Part shown: one piece after another, positions 63,164-64,000 of the stretch | Numbering within the stretch: position 1 is the stretch's first letter | Layout of the letters: every line of letters begins with the position of its first letter | NCBI GenBank assembly: GCA_023846275.1 | Contig: CM043878.1 | Span: 10,175,501-10,239,500, forward strand | Origin: Vanilla planifolia | Taxonomy: Eukaryota > Streptophyta > Magnoliopsida > Asparagales > Orchidaceae | Direction: 5' to 3' | DNA: 64,000 nucleotides | Notes under the pieces: generated by a model | Database searches by the model: none | What the model saw: only the letters and a program-made list of their open reading frames with translations | Told to the model about the DNA's origin: nothing | Made by a program: the position numbers and the translations under genes

Positions 63164-63660
63164 TAGAAATGACAAAGGTTAAAAATCCAAAATAATTTTT
63201 ATTATTTTAGGATTTAAAGGATAGATAATAACTCGTGATGTAGATAACAAGCTAAAAAGAGGTAAAACTAAAAAGGATAACTATAATAATTATTTCATGC
63301 TAAAACAATTAGTTTCTATGTATATTAAAATGGCTCTATTATTTAAATAAGAATGTTTAACATTATCAATCATAAGAGTTTATGTAATATATAAAAATGA
63401 TCATAAATTTTTAGAAATAACAAAGGTTAAAAACCCAAGATAACTTTGAGTGGTATTTTGGGCTTCAATGGATAGAGTAAAACACATGATGCAGATAATA
63501 ATTTAAAAACAATTTCATGCTAATGAGGATGACAATAATAATTGTTCCATGCTAAAACAACTAGTTTTTATGTACATTGAAATGGTTCTATTATTTATTT
63601 AAATAATAATGTTTAACATTATCAATCTTAAGAGTTTATGCAATATATAAAGATGACTTA
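63164..63660. repeat. Tandem duplication of about 250 bp
   Basis: Copies near 63164-63400 and 63412-63660 share TTAGAAAT-ACAAAGGTTAAA, TTCATGCTAA, CCATGCTAAAACAA/CATGCTAAAACAATTAG, TCTATTATTT and TTTAACATTATCAATC-TAAG. The order is the same with small indels. Confidence 0.8.
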
Positions 63661-64000
63661 ATTAAGTATAAATTCTGGAAAGCTATAGAATGAATCACAT
63701 AAACACCTCCATCTTATAGTTCACATCAAGCACTTGAACAATTGAGTCATCATTTTGTATGTTTTTTGTGACATCTAATATCAGCATATACATAACTTTA
63801 TTGGTATATACACATTTCATTGCCTTAGAATATCTTTATTGATATATTTGACACTGTAAAATAGACTTGATGAATAAGAAATGAAGAAGCTAACATCATT
63901 CAAGTTTGTGGCAAATCAATACTTTCTTGAGGGCTACTTAATTTCAAGTATGTAAAATTTGTATCAAATCAACCTTTCTCTATCAAAAACATTTGCTGGA

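Larger units (their letters stand above)
58500..64000 (-). other. Presumed VAP27-type intron with transposon relics
   Basis: No MSP-domain exon is visible. The stretch holds a Gypsy gag relic (61060-61700), a short duplication (60440-60780) and a duplication of about 250 bp (63164-63660). GC-richer minus-strand ORFs at 59384-59590, 60766-61011 and 62579-62827 match no family I know. If the gene continues past 64000, this is intron. Confidence 0.45.

Noticed and set aside
1..64000. tRNA, rRNA, CRISPR, organelle insertions
   Set aside because: No cloverleaf-like A/B box pairs, rRNA signatures, spaced short repeats or organelle gene stretches were noticed on reading either strand. A covariance-model scan would be needed to exclude degenerate tRNA genes.

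Overview
The window is nuclear DNA of a land plant. The genes have many introns with canonical GT..AG borders, the non-coding DNA is very AT-rich, and several introns of 5-9 kb hold worn copies of plant Copia, Gypsy and L1-type LINE elements. The long introns and scarce CpG outside the 5' exons would fit a gymnosperm or another large-genome seed plant. That is an inference, and I do not name a species.

Layout. 1-2350 is AT-rich intergenic DNA. 2475-18573 (+) is a ten-exon gene for a TMEM120/TMPIT-like membrane protein of 375 aa; its 9 kb fifth intron is packed with transposon debris. 18909-42472 (-) is an eleven-exon gene for plant-type glutaminyl-peptide cyclotransferase, 327 aa, convergent with the first gene. 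The two stop codons are only about 335 bp apart, and three of the cyclotransferase introns are 5.2, 7.1 and 7.2 kb. 43729-44297 (-) is an unusual small transcription unit with two overlapping ORFs behind a good TATA box. 45761-46702 (-) is an uninterrupted 313-aa ORF with an EDR2_C (DUF1336) domain, probably with a remote 5' leader exon near 53.1-53.25 kb. 53.3-56.9 kb is intergenic and holds a tandem duplication of about 750 bp. 56918-58499 (-) carries the last two exons of a VAP27-type (VAMP-associated) protein; its MSP-domain exons were not found and should lie beyond 64000. A Gypsy gag relic and short duplications fill 59-64 kb.

The genes do not form a pathway. They are unrelated housekeeping or membrane/secretory genes: an ER or nuclear-envelope multipass protein, a secretory-route pyroglutamate-forming enzyme, an EDR2-like domain protein, and an ER contact-site tether. 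The exon models were built by hand from homology I recognise, with reading frame and splice phase checked across every junction. I found no CRISPR array, rRNA or tRNA gene, or organelle insertion. The least explained element is the two-ORF unit at 43.7-44.3 kb. The other points worth a second look are a GC-AG intron, a miniature LTR element, two very small cyclotransferase exons and several tandem duplications.
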